From positions 496,001 through 560,000 of the forward strand of contig NZ_JXTJ01000003.1 of NCBI RefSeq assembly GCF_001509835.1: a DNA stretch of 64,000 nucleotides, given 5' to 3'. How positions within the stretch are numbered: position 1 is the first letter of the stretch; each line of letters starts with the position of its first letter. Below, one piece after another: positions 53,710 to 62,825 of the stretch. Position numbers and translations under genes: made by a program. The stretch is from Allobosea sp. WAO. GTDB taxonomy: Bacteria; Pseudomonadota; Alphaproteobacteria; Rhizobiales; Beijerinckiaceae. The notes below the pieces were generated by a model, which saw only the letters and a list, made by a program, of their open reading frames with translations, did not search any database and was not told the DNA's origin.

Positions 53710-54819
53710 CTATTGCGGTGGTGCCGCGCCTCCTGCGGCCTGCGCTGCGGCCTGCGCTGCGGCGAACAGCGCGATGCGGCGGCGGCGGTTCTGGCTCTCC
53801 GGCGGTAGCGCCAGCCCGGGGGGCTGGCCGGCGGCGATCTCCTCGGCGAAATGGCAGGCGACGGCATGGCCGGCGGCGCTCTCCCGCAGCGCCGGATGCT
53901 CCTGCCGACAGCGCTCGCGGGCATGCGGGCAGCGCGGATGGAAGCGGCAGCCGGGCGGTGGATCGGTCGGGCTCGGCAGGTCGCCTTCCGTGATCGGCTC
54001 GGCGCTGCGGGCGCGCGGGTCCGGCACCGGGATCGCCGCCATCAGCATGCGGGTGTAGGGGTGGAGCGGACGCGAGAACAGTGTCGCCGCATCCGCCAGC
54101 TCGACGATCTCGCCGAGATACATCACCGCGACCCGGTCGCTGGTGTGGCGGATCACGGCGAGGTCGTGCGCGACGAGGATGATGGTCAGCCCGAACTCGG
54201 CCTTGAGGTCCTCGAGCAGGTTGATCACCTGCGCCCGGATCGAGACGTCGAGGGCCGAGACCGGCTCGTCGCCGATCAGCAGGCTCGGGCCGCAGGCCAG
54301 CGCCCGGGCGATGCCGATGCGCTGGCGCTGGCCGCCGGAGAATTCGTGCGGGTAGCGGTTGGCATGGTCCGGCAGCAGGCCGACCTTGGCGAGCAGCTCG
54401 GCGACGCGCGCCGCCTTCTCCTTGCCGCTGGCGATGCCATGCACGGACAGCGGCTCGCCGATCAGCTCGCCGACGCTCATGCGCGGGTTGAGCGAGGCGT
54501 AAGGGTCTTGGAAGATCATCTGCATGCGCCGCCTGAGCCGGCGCATCTCCTCGGCCGGAAGGACGGTGATGTCCCGGCCCTCGAAGCGGATCGCGCCCGC
54601 GGTTGGCTCGATCAACCGCAGCAGCAGGCGCGACAGGGTCGACTTGCCGCAACCGGACTCGCCGACGATGGCGAAGGTCTCGCCGCGCCGGACCTGGAAG
54701 GAGACGTTCTCGACCGCCCGGACCAGCGGCGCCCTGGCGAAAAGCGAAGGCTTCTTCGCCTTGAAATGACGGGTGAGGCCAACGGCCTCGACCATCGTCT
54801 CCGCGCCCGCACCGCTCAT
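53710..54819 (-). CDS. Peptide ABC transporter ATP-binding protein, DppF type (second system)
   Basis: A 369-residue ATPase with Walker [15 protein letters not shown], signature [15 protein letters not shown], Walker [15 protein letters not shown] and C-terminal [16 protein letters not shown] 54819 overlaps the DppD stop (ATGA), which sets the start. The C-terminal tail is Ala/Gln-rich. Confidence 0.93.
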   Translation of the reverse strand: MSGAGAETMVEAVGLTRHFKAKKPSLFARAPLVRAVENVSFQVRRGETFAIVGESGCGKSTLSRLLLRLIEPTAGAIRFEGRDITVLPAEEMRRLRRRMQMIFQDPYASLNPRMSVGELIGEPLSVHGIASGKEKAARVAELLAKVGLLPDHANRYPHEFSGGQRQRIGIARALACGPSLLIGDEPVSALDVSIRAQVINLLEDLKAEFGLTIILVAHDLAVIRHTSDRVAVMYLGEIVELADAATLFSRPLHPYTRMLMAAIPVPDPRARSAEPITEGDLPSPTDPPPGCRFHPRCPHARERCRQEHPALRESAAGHAVACHFAEEIAAGQPPGLALPPESQNRRRRIALFAAAQAAAQAAGGAAPPQ

Positions 54820-55877
54820 GCCGCCACCATGGCGAGGTCCTCGACCGGCGCCCGGAAGCAGGCGGCCCTGTGCCCCCCGCCGAACTCGCGCAGCGGCGGG
54901 CGGCTTTGCGTGCATTCGGGCGCGACGAAGGGGCAGCGCGAGGCGAAGCGGCAGCTCTGCGGCCAGCGCGCCGGCGGCGGCACCGCGCCGGGGATGGCTG
55001 CGAGCTTGCCCTGCCGCGGCCCGAGCGAGGGCAGGGAGCCCATCAGCCCGAGCGTATAGGGATGCTGCGGATCCTCGAATATCCGCTCGACCGGCCCCTG
55101 CTCGACGATGCGCCCGGCATACATCACCGCGACCTCGTCCGCGACCTCGGCGACGACGCCGAGGTCATGCGTCACCAGGATCATAGCCGTGCCGGCCTCC
55201 TTCTGGAGGTCGCGGATCAGCTTGAGGATCTGGGCCTGGATGGTGACGTCGAGCGCGGTGGTCGGCTCGTCCGCGATCAGGAGCTTCGGGCTGTTGGCGA
55301 GCGCCATCGCGATCATGGCGCGCTGGCGCATGCCACCCGACATCTGGTGCGGATAGGCGCTCATGCGGGATTCCGGTGCCGGGATGCGCACCTTGCGCAG
55401 CATCTCGATCGCGCGTCGGCGGGCTTCTTCGGGGGAGATGCGCTGGTGGCAGAGCACGGCTTCCGTCAGCTGGTCGCCGATGGTGAAGGCCGGGTTCAGC
55501 GAGGTCATCGGCTCCTGGAAGATCATCGCCATGCGGTTGCCGCGCAGCCGCATCAGCCGTTCCGCCGGGGCGCCGAGGATCGCCTCGCCCTCCAGCGCAA
55601 CGTAGCCGGAGGTGATGCGTGCCGGAGGGGAGGCGAGCAGGCCCATGATCGCCAGCGAGACCAGGCTCTTGCCGCAGCCGGATTCGCCGACGAGGCAGAG
55701 CGTGCGTCCGGCCTCCACCGAAAAACTCAAGCCGTCGACCAGCGAAAGCCCTTCCGGCAGGCCGTCGAAGCGGATCGACAGATCATCGACGGCAAGCACC
55801 GGCGCACCGGCCGGCCCCGGCCGGCTTGCCGTTTCCTGCTCAGCTTCGTTCCGGTCAGCCATGCAGATTGGTCCCAC
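54816..55877 (-). CDS. Peptide ABC transporter ATP-binding protein, DppD type (second system)
   Basis: A 353-residue ATPase with Walker [14 protein letters not shown], signature [12 protein letters not shown], Walker [13 protein letters not shown] and C-terminal [14 protein letters not shown]. It is the first gene of the reverse operon, so the order is D-F-A-B-C, different from A-B-C-D-F in the forward system; the two were probably acquired or assembled independently. Confidence 0.93.
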   Translation of the reverse strand: MGPICMADRNEAEQETASRPGPAGAPVLAVDDLSIRFDGLPEGLSLVDGLSFSVEAGRTLCLVGESGCGKSLVSLAIMGLLASPPARITSGYVALEGEAILGAPAERLMRLRGNRMAMIFQEPMTSLNPAFTIGDQLTEAVLCHQRISPEEARRRAIEMLRKVRIPAPESRMSAYPHQMSGGMRQRAMIAMALANSPKLLIADEPTTALDVTIQAQILKLIRDLQKEAGTAMILVTHDLGVVAEVADEVAVMYAGRIVEQGPVERIFEDPQHPYTLGLMGSLPSLGPRQGKLAAIPGAVPPPARWPQSCRFASRCPFVAPECTQSRPPLREFGGGHRAACFRAPVEDLAMVAA

Positions 55878-55911
55878 GCGGAACCAGCGTGGCGCATTCC
55901 ACGGTCCGCGT

Positions 55912-55940
55912 CGATAGCATCGCCGCCGATAGCATCGCCT
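55912..55940. repeat. Tandem direct repeat in the dppD/otnK divergent gap
   Basis: CGATAGCATCGCC occurs twice, 15 bp apart, between the divergent dppD and OtnK-type genes. The same 279-bp gap also has two GCATGCAT stretches at about 55967 and 56033. These are candidate regulator sites, unassigned. Confidence 0.4.
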
Positions 55941-56156
55941 TGACCCCTCGCGCTTTTTTCAAGCTTGCATGCATCCTGCCCCGGCGGTGACGGCGGATGC
56001 AAGTAAGTGGCCATTCCACGGCGTTGCCCTGGCATGCATGGCTGAGGCGCGGTCAGGTCTGTCGCATCGCGGAGGAACTCTGTTATTCAGGCGCGCGTTC
56101 GGCGATCCTCCGGGCGACGCCAACGACCTGAAGAGCCGACGAGGAAGCGCAAGACC

Positions 56157-57422
56157 ATGCTGCTGGGTGTGATCGCCGACGACATGACCGGGGCGACCGA
56201 TGTCGCGCTGATGCTAAACCGCGCCGGCATGCGCACTCTCCAGGTCATCGGTGCGCCGGCCAAAGGGGCGAAGCTGCCCGAGGCCGACGCCGTCGTCGTC
56301 GCCCTGAAGTCGCGCACCAATCCGGTCGCCGAGGCCGTCGCCGATTCGCTTGCCGCCTGCGAGGCGCTGCTCGCCGCCGGCGCCCGCCAGATCCTGTTCA
56401 AATACTGCTCGACCTTCGACTCGACCGCGCAAGGCAATATCGGCCCGGTGGCGGACGCGTTGATGCAGCGCCTCGGCGCCAGCCAGGCGATCGTCTGCCC
56501 GGCCTTCCCGGCCAACGGCCGCTCGATCTTCCAGGGCTATCTCTTCGTCGGCGCCGTGCCGCTGCATGAAAGCTCGATGAAGGACCACCCGCTGACGCCG
56601 ATGCGCGATTCCAACCTGATGCGCCTGATGGGCGCGCAGACGCAGCATCCGGTCGGCCTCGTCGCCTATTCGGCCGTCTCGCAGGGGGCGAGCGCCGTCC
56701 GCAAGCGCTTGGCCGAGCTCGCCGCCGACGGCGTGCGCTATGTCGTCACCGACGCGCTCGACAACGGCCATCTGATGGTACTCGGCGAGGCGATCTCCGA
56801 CCATGTTCTGCTCACCGGCGGCTCGGGCATCGCGATGGGCCTGCCCGAGAACTTCCGCAAGGCGGGGCTGCTGCCCTGGCGCGAGACCGCGACGCATCTC
56901 TCCGCGTCGGCCGGGCGCGCCGGCATCATCTCCGGCAGCTGCTCGACCGCGACCCGCGGCCAGATCGCGGCGGCCCGCGCCGCCGGCATTCCCGCGCTGA
57001 AGGTCGACCCGCTCGCCCTGGCCGACGGCTCGCAGAAGGCGGCCGATCTCGCCGCCTGGGCGCTCGCCCAGCCGGCCGACAAACCCTTCCTGGTCTATTC
57101 CAGTGACGATCCGGCCGAGGTCGCCTCCGTCCAGGACAAGCTTGGTCGCGAGAAGGCCGGCGAGACCGTCGAGCACGCCTTCGCGGAGATGGCGCGTCTC
57201 TTGATCGCGGGCGGCGTTTCCCGCCTGCTCGTCGCGGGCGGCGAGACTTCGGGCGCGGTGGTGCAGGGGCTCGATGTGCGCACCCTGGAGATCGGGCCGG
57301 AGATCGATCCGGGCGTGCCCTGGACCCGCGTCGTCGACGGTCCCGAGCTGGTGGTCGCGCTGAAGTCGGGCAATTTCGGCGCGCCGGACTTCTTCCTCAA
57401 GGCCTGGGACCTGCTGCGCTGA
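56157..57422 (+). CDS. Four-carbon acid sugar kinase family protein (OtnK type)
   Basis: A 421-residue kinase of the two-domain DUF1537 family. The N-terminal substrate domain has GVIADDMTGATDVALMLNRA and FKYCSTFDSTAQGNIGPV; the C-terminal nucleotide domain has LLVAGGETSGAVVQGL and the closing KSGNFGAPDFFLKA. OtnK members phosphorylate 3-oxo-tetronates, erythronates or related four-carbon acids. The usual aldolase (OtnC) and isomerase partners are not in the window, so the pathway is incomplete here. A malonyl-CoA decarboxylase gene follows 72 bp downstream. Confidence 0.9.
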   Translation: MLLGVIADDMTGATDVALMLNRAGMRTLQVIGAPAKGAKLPEADAVVVALKSRTNPVAEAVADSLAACEALLAAGARQILFKYCSTFDSTAQGNIGPVADALMQRLGASQAIVCPAFPANGRSIFQGYLFVGAVPLHESSMKDHPLTPMRDSNLMRLMGAQTQHPVGLVAYSAVSQGASAVRKRLAELAADGVRYVVTDALDNGHLMVLGEAISDHVLLTGGSGIAMGLPENFRKAGLLPWRETATHLSASAGRAGIISGSCSTATRGQIAAARAAGIPALKVDPLALADGSQKAADLAAWALAQPADKPFLVYSSDDPAEVASVQDKLGREKAGETVEHAFAEMARLLIAGGVSRLLVAGGETSGAVVQGLDVRTLEIGPEIDPGVPWTRVVDGPELVVALKSGNFGAPDFFLKAWDLLR

Positions 57423-57494
57423 GGCAGGGCGGCGCGCGCGTTTGCACTGCGGGAAACTCGTATAGGATACGGGTAGATCGGAGCGGGGGCAGGC

Positions 57495-58829
57495 ATGGAC
57501 ATGGCGTTTCTCGGTGATCTCCTGACGAGCGTCGCGGATCGCGGACGGGCGCTGATCAATTTCGAGCGCTTTTCGTCCGGCCGCCGCGAGCCGCTGGCCA
57601 AGCTCTGCGAGCATCTGCTTTCGGGGCGCGGCGAGGCCTCGGGCATGGCGCTGGCGCAGGCGGTGCTGGAGGAATGGGAACGGCTCGACGCTGCCGGCCG
57701 GCTCGCCTTCTTCCAGATGCTGCAGGATCGCTTCGGGCCCGATCATGACCGGCTCGAAGCCGCGATCGCGCGCTATCGCGAGACGCCGGACGCAAGCGCC
57801 GTGTCGGAACTTCACCTCGCCTCCGAACCGCGCCGGCAGGAACTCTTCCGCCGGCTCAACCTGGCGCCCGGCGGCACCCATGTGCTGGTCCGGATGCGCG
57901 AAAGCCTGTTGGCGATGCTGGCGACCGAGCCGGGGCTGTCGGTGGTCGACGCTGATTTCCGGCACCTCTTCGCCTCCTGGTTCAACCGCGGCTTCCTGGT
58001 CCTGCGCCGGATCGACTGGCACACCCCCGCCAATGTGCTCGAGAAGATCATCCGATACGAGGCGGTCCATGCCATCGAGGACTGGGACGATCTGCGTCGC
58101 CGGCTCGAGCCGGCCGACCGGCGCTGCTTCGCCTTCTTCCACCCGCAGCTCGTCGACGAGCCGCTGATCTTCGTCGAGGTGGCGCTGACCGGCGAGATTC
58201 CCAAGCGTATCGACGATCTGCTCAGCGACCAGCGCGAGGTCCTGCCGGCTTCGGCCGCGACCACCGCGGTGTTCTACTCGATCTCGAACTGCCAGGAAGG
58301 CTTGCGCGGCATTTCCTTCGGCAATTTCCTGATCAAGCAGGTGGCCGAGGACCTGAAGCGCGAACTGCCGGGGCTCGACATCTTCGTGACGCTCTCGCCC
58401 GTGCCCGGTTTCGCGCGCTGGCTCGGCAAGGAGCTGGCCGAGCCGGCTGCGCTCGGCCTCGGCAACGAGGAGGCCTCCGCGTTGATGGCGAAGCCCGCCG
58501 AGATCGCGGCGCTCGACGATGCCGGCCGCGCCCGGCGCGACAAGCTGCTCGGCCAGATGATGGCGCAGTACATGCTGCGGGCGCGCACCAGCTCGGGCCG
58601 GGTGATCGACCCCGTCGCGCGCTTCCATCTCGGCAATGGCGCGAGGCTCGAGCGTATCAATGTCGGCGGCAACCTGGCGGAGCGCGGCCTGCGCGAATCG
58701 CATGGGGTGATGGTCAACTACCGCTACGACCTCGCCGATATCGAGGCCAATCACGAAGCTTTCGCCAGCCGCAGCACGGTCGTCGCCTCGTCCGCCGTGA
58801 AGAAGCTCCTGCGCCCGGCCGGCGCCTGA
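57495..58829 (+). CDS. matA: Malonyl-CoA decarboxylase
   Basis: A 444-residue enzyme converting malonyl-CoA to acetyl-CoA and CO2. The helical N-terminal domain (residues about 1-140) is followed by a GNAT-like catalytic domain with PLIFVEVALTGEIP, TAVFYSISNCQEGLRGISFG and FVTLSPVPGFARWL. The conserved FHLGNGARLERIN contains the catalytic histidine, and YRYDLADIEANHEAF closes the domain. It is followed by matB after 38 bp, as in rhizobial malonate operons; the matR regulator and matC carrier are absent from this window. Confidence 0.94.
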   Translation: MDMAFLGDLLTSVADRGRALINFERFSSGRREPLAKLCEHLLSGRGEASGMALAQAVLEEWERLDAAGRLAFFQMLQDRFGPDHDRLEAAIARYRETPDASAVSELHLASEPRRQELFRRLNLAPGGTHVLVRMRESLLAMLATEPGLSVVDADFRHLFASWFNRGFLVLRRIDWHTPANVLEKIIRYEAVHAIEDWDDLRRRLEPADRRCFAFFHPQLVDEPLIFVEVALTGEIPKRIDDLLSDQREVLPASAATTAVFYSISNCQEGLRGISFGNFLIKQVAEDLKRELPGLDIFVTLSPVPGFARWLGKELAEPAALGLGNEEASALMAKPAEIAALDDAGRARRDKLLGQMMAQYMLRARTSSGRVIDPVARFHLGNGARLERINVGGNLAERGLRESHGVMVNYRYDLADIEANHEAFASRSTVVASSAVKKLLRPAGA

Positions 58830-58867
58830 ACACCACGAACCGACATTGCCTGAAAGGACCCGCACTC

Positions 58868-60379
58868 ATGGGTAACCACCTCTTCGATCTCGTCCGGGCG
58901 CGGATTCCGGCGCCGGAAGCCCGTTTTGCGCTGATCGATGACGGCCGGGTCTTCAGCTATGCCGACATGGTGGCGGCTTCCGGCCGCTATGCCGGCGCGC
59001 TCGTCGCGCTCGGCGTGAAGCCGGGCGATCGCGTCGCCGTGCAGGTCGAGAAGAGCATCGAGGCGCTGATGCTCTATCTCGGCACGGTCCGCGCCGGCGC
59101 CGTCTTCCTGCCGCTCAATACCGCCTACACCCCGGCCGAGATCGAGTATTTCCTCGGGGATGCCGAGCCGGCTGTCTTCGTCTGCGACCCCGGCAGGGCC
59201 GAGGCGCTGCGCCCCTATGCCGAAAAGGCCGGCGCGAAGCTCGAGACGCTCGGCGTCGGCACCGGTAGCCTGCTCGACAAGGCCGCTGCCGCATCCGCCG
59301 ACTTCGCCGATGTCGCGCGCGGCGCCGACGATCTCGCCGCGATCCTCTACACCTCGGGCACGACCGGCCGCTCCAAGGGAGCGATGCTCAGCCATGACAA
59401 TCTCTCGTCCAACGCGCTGGCGCTGGTCGATTATTGGCGCTTCGGCAAGGACGATGTGCTGCTGCACGCTTTGCCGATCTTCCACACGCACGGCCTGTTC
59501 GTCGCGACCAATACGGTACTGTTCTCCGGCGCCTCGATGATCCTGCTGCCGAAGTTCGACCCCGACCAGGTTTTCAAATACCTGCCGCAGGCGACCTGCA
59601 TGATGGGCGTGCCGACCTTCTATGTCCGCCTGCTCCAGGACACGCGCCTCGGCAAGGACTCGACGGCCCATATGCGCTTGTTCGTCTCCGGCTCGGCGCC
59701 GCTGCTGGCCGAGACCCATCGCGAATGGCGCGAGCGCACCGGCCACGCCATTCTCGAGCGCTACGGCATGACCGAGACCAATATGAGCACCTCCAACCCC
59801 TATGCTGGTAATCGGGTCGCCGGCACGGTCGGTTTCCCGCTGCCGGGCGTCTCGGCCCGCGTCGTCGATCCCGAGACGGGCAAGGAGCTTACCCGCGACG
59901 AGATCGGCATGATCGAGGTCAAGGGCCCGAACGTCTTCAAGGGCTATTGGCGCAATCCCGAGAAGACCAAGGCCGAGTTCCGCGAGGACGGCTTCTTCAT
60001 CACCGGCGACCTCGGCAAGATCGACCCGGCCGGCTACGTCCATATCGTCGGGCGCGGCAAAGACCTGATCATCACCGGCGGCTACAACGTCTACCCGAAG
60101 GAAGTCGAGACCGAGATCGACGAGATGCCGGGCGTGATCGAAAGCGCCGTGATCGGCGTGCCGCATCCTGACTTCGGCGAGGGCGTGACCGCGGTCGTTG
60201 TCGCAAAACCCGGTGCGGACATCACGGCGCAGGGCATCGCCAAGGCACTGGAGCAGAGGCTCGCGAAGTTCAAGCAGCCCAAGCAGGTCTTCGTCGTCGC
60301 CGAACTGCCGCGCAACACCATGGGCAAGGTCCAGAAGAACCTGCTGCGCGACACCTACAAGGACATCTACGCCAAGTAG
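58868..60379 (+). CDS. matB: Malonyl-CoA synthetase
   Basis: A 503-residue adenylate-forming enzyme that activates malonate with ATP and CoA. The P-loop is ILYTSGTTGRSKGAMLSHDN, the A5 region is ERYGMTETNMST, and the C-terminal lysine is in PRNTMGKVQKN. The overall match is to the MatB branch rather than to long-chain acyl ligases, supported by the adjacent matA. A family A palindrome follows the stop. Confidence 0.94.
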   Translation: MGNHLFDLVRARIPAPEARFALIDDGRVFSYADMVAASGRYAGALVALGVKPGDRVAVQVEKSIEALMLYLGTVRAGAVFLPLNTAYTPAEIEYFLGDAEPAVFVCDPGRAEALRPYAEKAGAKLETLGVGTGSLLDKAAAASADFADVARGADDLAAILYTSGTTGRSKGAMLSHDNLSSNALALVDYWRFGKDDVLLHALPIFHTHGLFVATNTVLFSGASMILLPKFDPDQVFKYLPQATCMMGVPTFYVRLLQDTRLGKDSTAHMRLFVSGSAPLLAETHREWRERTGHAILERYGMTETNMSTSNPYAGNRVAGTVGFPLPGVSARVVDPETGKELTRDEIGMIEVKGPNVFKGYWRNPEKTKAEFREDGFFITGDLGKIDPAGYVHIVGRGKDLIITGGYNVYPKEVETEIDEMPGVIESAVIGVPHPDFGEGVTAVVVAKPGADITAQGIAKALEQRLAKFKQPKQVFVVAELPRNTMGKVQKNLLRDTYKDIYAK

Positions 60380-60412
60380 CCGAGGACGGGGGAAACCCCG
60401 GATTCAAGCCAG

Positions 60413-60512
60413 GTCATCCCGGGCGGACGACGTCCGACCCGGGATCCATGCCGGAACGGTTCAGCCGTGCATCCCGGATCGGCGCCGCTGGGGCGGCTTG
60501 TCCGGGATGACG
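60413..60512. repeat. Palindromic intergenic element, family A copy 3
   Basis: It starts GTCATCCCGGG and ends TCCGGGATGAC, with inner CCGGGATCCATG and CATCCCGGATC arms. It lies between convergent matB and MBL genes and could terminate both. Confidence 0.8.
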
Positions 60513-60522
60513 AAAAGTCTGC

Positions 60523-61293
60523 TCAGGCACCCGCCGGCGCCGGGCACCTGATCTCGATCGTCTCGCCATCGGCTGGGATGCGCAGCCGATCCGCCCCGAT
60601 TCCTTGGGCCTCGGCCGCCTGTCGCAGGGCGGCGCGGTCGACCGTCGCGTGGTCCAGCGCTTCCATATGGGTCGCGATCACGACGGCGCCCGGATGCGCC
60701 TCGCAGAGCTCCAGCGTCTGCTCCGCGTCCATCACGATCGGCGTGTCGTCCCATTTCGCGCCGCAGGAATGGGTTACGATCACGTCGGGCGCCGTTGCCG
60801 CGACTGCGTCGCGCAGAGGCGGGTAGAGCACGCTGTCGCCGCACCAGTACAGCGTCGGCTCGCCCGGTGCCTCGAAGGCCAGCCCCATCACCTGGCCCAT
60901 TTTCGCGACCACCGCGCCGGTACCGTGCTGGGCTGGCTGGCGCGTGATCACGATCGGGCCGAGGCGCAGGAAATGCTCGAGCGGGGTCACGTTGGTGAAG
61001 CCAGCGGCCCGGATCGTCTCCTCGTCGCCTGGCTGGCAAAGCACCGGCAACTCCTTCGGAATCCGCTCCTTCGCGACCGCGTCGAAATGGTCGGCATGCA
61101 GATGCGAGACGATGACCTGGTCGACGCCGGCAAGGATGCTCTCGATCGGCTCAGGCAGGTCGGCCATCGGATTTTGCGAGCGGCCGGTGAAGGAAGGCCG
61201 GCTGTGCTTGGCGCCTAGATCGGGGTCGATCAGCAGCGTCCTGCCGGCATAGGTGAGCTTGAGCAGGGCGTTGCGCAGGAGCTGGATCTGCAT
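60523..61293 (-). CDS. MBL-fold metallohydrolase
   Basis: A 256-residue metallo-beta-lactamase-fold protein. Metal ligands are visible in the motif SHLHADHFD (residues 63-71), then H in QPAQHGT and the CGDS segment, with IATHME near the C-terminus. The overall pattern (opening LRNALLKLTYAGRTLLIDPD) matches the UlaG-like or YtnP-like group of small-molecule hydrolases. The substrate is unknown. It is downstream of the FMN reductase on the same strand, but a family C palindrome separates them. Confidence 0.85.
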   Translation of the reverse strand: MQIQLLRNALLKLTYAGRTLLIDPDLGAKHSRPSFTGRSQNPMADLPEPIESILAGVDQVIVSHLHADHFDAVAKERIPKELPVLCQPGDEETIRAAGFTNVTPLEHFLRLGPIVITRQPAQHGTGAVVAKMGQVMGLAFEAPGEPTLYWCGDSVLYPPLRDAVAATAPDVIVTHSCGAKWDDTPIVMDAEQTLELCEAHPGAVVIATHMEALDHATVDRAALRQAAEAQGIGADRLRIPADGETIEIRCPAPAGA

Positions 61294-61417
61294 GGCGGTT
61301 CCTAGGCAGGTGGATCGGTCCCTGCCGATCCTTCCGCCAAAGCGCCGCCGCGACCAGTTCGGATTTGTGAAGGAAACTGCATCGCGGCGTTAGCAAACGC
61401 CATCGACCTCCCTCACT

Positions 61418-61527
61418 CCTCATCCTGAGGAGCGCCCGCCGGGCGCGTCTCGAAGGATGGTCCAGCTGTCTCCCGAGCTCTCTGGAACATCCTTCGAGAC
61501 GCCGCTGCGCGGCTCCTCAGGATGAGG
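61418..61527. repeat. Palindromic intergenic element, family C copy 3
   Basis: Outer arms CCTCATCCTGAGGAGC / GCTCCTCAGGATGAGG, inner GCGTCTCGAAGGATG / CATCCTTCGAGACGC, about 110 bp, with the same architecture as the copy at 50025. It has no GIY-YIG gene beside it. Confidence 0.88.
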
Positions 61528-61539
61528 TCGAGAGGAGAA

Positions 61540-62094
61540 TCAGGCGGCGAACTGGCCGTAAGGCACGTCGGCGCGGGCACTGCGCAAGGCGCTCGCCCAC
61601 CAGTGCAATTGCCCGAGCATCGTCGCCATCGCCCGCTCGGCGCGCTCGGCGTCCGCGAGCCGGCCGGTCTCGTCGAATTGGTTCCAGGCATTGGCGAAGC
61701 AGACGCCGTCGCGGATCGTCGCGGCATGCTGCTCGGCGAGGACGAGGCGCAGCTGCTCGACGGCGCGCAACCCCGCGGAAACGCCGCCATAAGAGACGAA
61801 GGCGACGGGCTTGCCGCGCCATTCCGGGCCGGTATCGTCGATCATCGCCTTCAGCGGCGCCGGAAAGCTGCGATTGTATTCGGGCGTCACCACGATGAAG
61901 GCGTCGGCGCGGGCGAGCCGCGTCTTGACCTGCGCAAGATCGTGCACAGCCGGATCGACCGCTTCGGCCGAGAACGGGCCTTCGCCTTCGACCTGCGCCA
62001 GCGTCCAGCCGGCGACCTTGTCGCAAAGGCGGCCTTCGCGTGAGCTGCCGTAGATCACGGCAAGGTGGATGGCGGGCGTGAGCCGGCGATGCAT
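61540..62094 (-). CDS. NADPH-dependent FMN reductase family flavoprotein
   Basis: A 184-residue flavodoxin-fold protein. The FMN phosphate loop is [16 protein letters not shown], the isoalloxazine loop is [18 protein letters not shown], and [11 protein letters not shown] follows. Family members reduce FMN, quinones, azo compounds or metals with NAD(P)H, often as protection against redox-cycling compounds. ATG 62094 has GGAG upstream; the frame is open to 62148. The promoter has a SoxR-type layout, so its expression should respond to redox-active compounds. Confidence 0.9.
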   Translation of the reverse strand: MHRRLTPAIHLAVIYGSSREGRLCDKVAGWTLAQVEGEGPFSAEAVDPAVHDLAQVKTRLARADAFIVVTPEYNRSFPAPLKAMIDDTGPEWRGKPVAFVSYGGVSAGLRAVEQLRLVLAEQHAATIRDGVCFANAWNQFDETGRLADAERAERAMATMLGQLHWWASALRSARADVPYGQFAA

Positions 62095-62133
62095 GGAAGG
62101 CGCTCCTTGGGCTGGCGAACCAGCGGAGCACCT

Positions 62134-62164
62134 CGTATAAGACCTCAACCAAGGTTGAGGTCAA
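62134..62164 (-). promoter_or_regulatory. SoxR-type promoter of the FMN reductase gene, with 19-bp spacer
   Basis: On the reverse strand TTGACC (62159-62164) and TATACG (62134-62139) are 19 bp apart. The spacer holds the palindrome GACCTCAACC-AA-GGTTGAGGTC (62141-62162), close to known sox boxes (CCTCAA...TTGAGG). An overlong spacer with a central dyad is the hallmark of promoters twisted by MerR-family activators. Confidence 0.88.
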
Positions 62165-62169
62165 GTGCC

Positions 62170-62631
62170 ATGGTCGCAAAGGCAAGCAAGGTTTTTGCCG
62201 AGGATCTGAGCGTCGGCGAGGTGGCGCGCCGCAGCGGCCTTGCCGTCTCGGCCCTGCATTTCTACGAGGCGGAGGGGCTGATCCGCAGCCGCCGCAGTGC
62301 CGGGAACCAGCGCCGCTATGCGCGTGAGGTGCTGCGCCGGGTCGCGATCATCAAGGTCGCCCAGCGGACCGGCATTCCGCTGAAGACGATCCGCGAGGCC
62401 TTCCAGACCCTGCCGGCCGAGCGCACCCCGACGGCCGAGGACTGGAGCCGGCTTTCCGCGGCATGGAAGGTCGAGCTGGAGCGGCGCATCAAGCGCCTGA
62501 CCAATCTGCGCGACCATCTCACCGACTGCATCGGCTGCGGCTGCCTCTCGGTGAAGAGCTGCCCCTTACACAATCCCTGGGACGAGCTCGGCCAGCAGGG
62601 GCCGGGGCCAAGATTGCTCGATCCGGATTGA
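62170..62631 (+). CDS. soxR: Redox-sensitive transcriptional activator SoxR
   Basis: A 153-residue MerR-family activator. The N-terminal helix-turn-helix is [20 protein letters not shown], the dimerisation helix spans about residues 80-115, and the [2Fe-2S] cluster cysteines are in [12 protein letters not shown]. In most bacteria outside the enterics SoxR senses redox-active small molecules and controls a few efflux or reductase genes. It is divergent from the FMN reductase gene. GAGG within the right arm of the sox box serves as its ribosome site, 9 nt before ATG 62170, so SoxR may also limit its own synthesis. Confidence 0.96.
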   Translation: MVAKASKVFAEDLSVGEVARRSGLAVSALHFYEAEGLIRSRRSAGNQRRYAREVLRRVAIIKVAQRTGIPLKTIREAFQTLPAERTPTAEDWSRLSAAWKVELERRIKRLTNLRDHLTDCIGCGCLSVKSCPLHNPWDELGQQGPGPRLLDPD

Positions 62632-62664
62632 GGTTGCGGCCGTCTCTGAGGCGCGGCGCCTCCA

Positions 62665-62758
62665 CCGTCATGGTCGGGCTTGTTCCGACCATCCACGTCT
62701 TCCTTGGCGAAGTCCGGTGTTCAAGAGGTGGATGCTCGCCACAAGGGCGAGCATGACG
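62665..62758. repeat. Palindromic intergenic element, family B copy 3 (inverted orientation)
   Basis: It reads as the reverse complement of copies 1 and 2: it opens CCGTCATGGTCGGGCTTGTT, has CATCCACGTCTTCC inside, and ends CCACAAGGGCGAGCATGACG. It lies between convergent soxR and creatininase-family genes. Confidence 0.8.
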
Positions 62759-62825
62759 CGTTTAGTCGATGTCGCTTGGGGATTCTGGATGCTTCGCTAC
62801 GCGAGCTTCCTGTGAAGGCTGGATT

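Noticed and set aside
56214..58865. Very long reverse-strand open frame (883 codons) across the kinase and matA
   Set aside because: It is antisense to two well-recognised genes, is rich in Arg, Ala, Gly, His and Asp with no known domain, and arises from GC-rich codon third positions.
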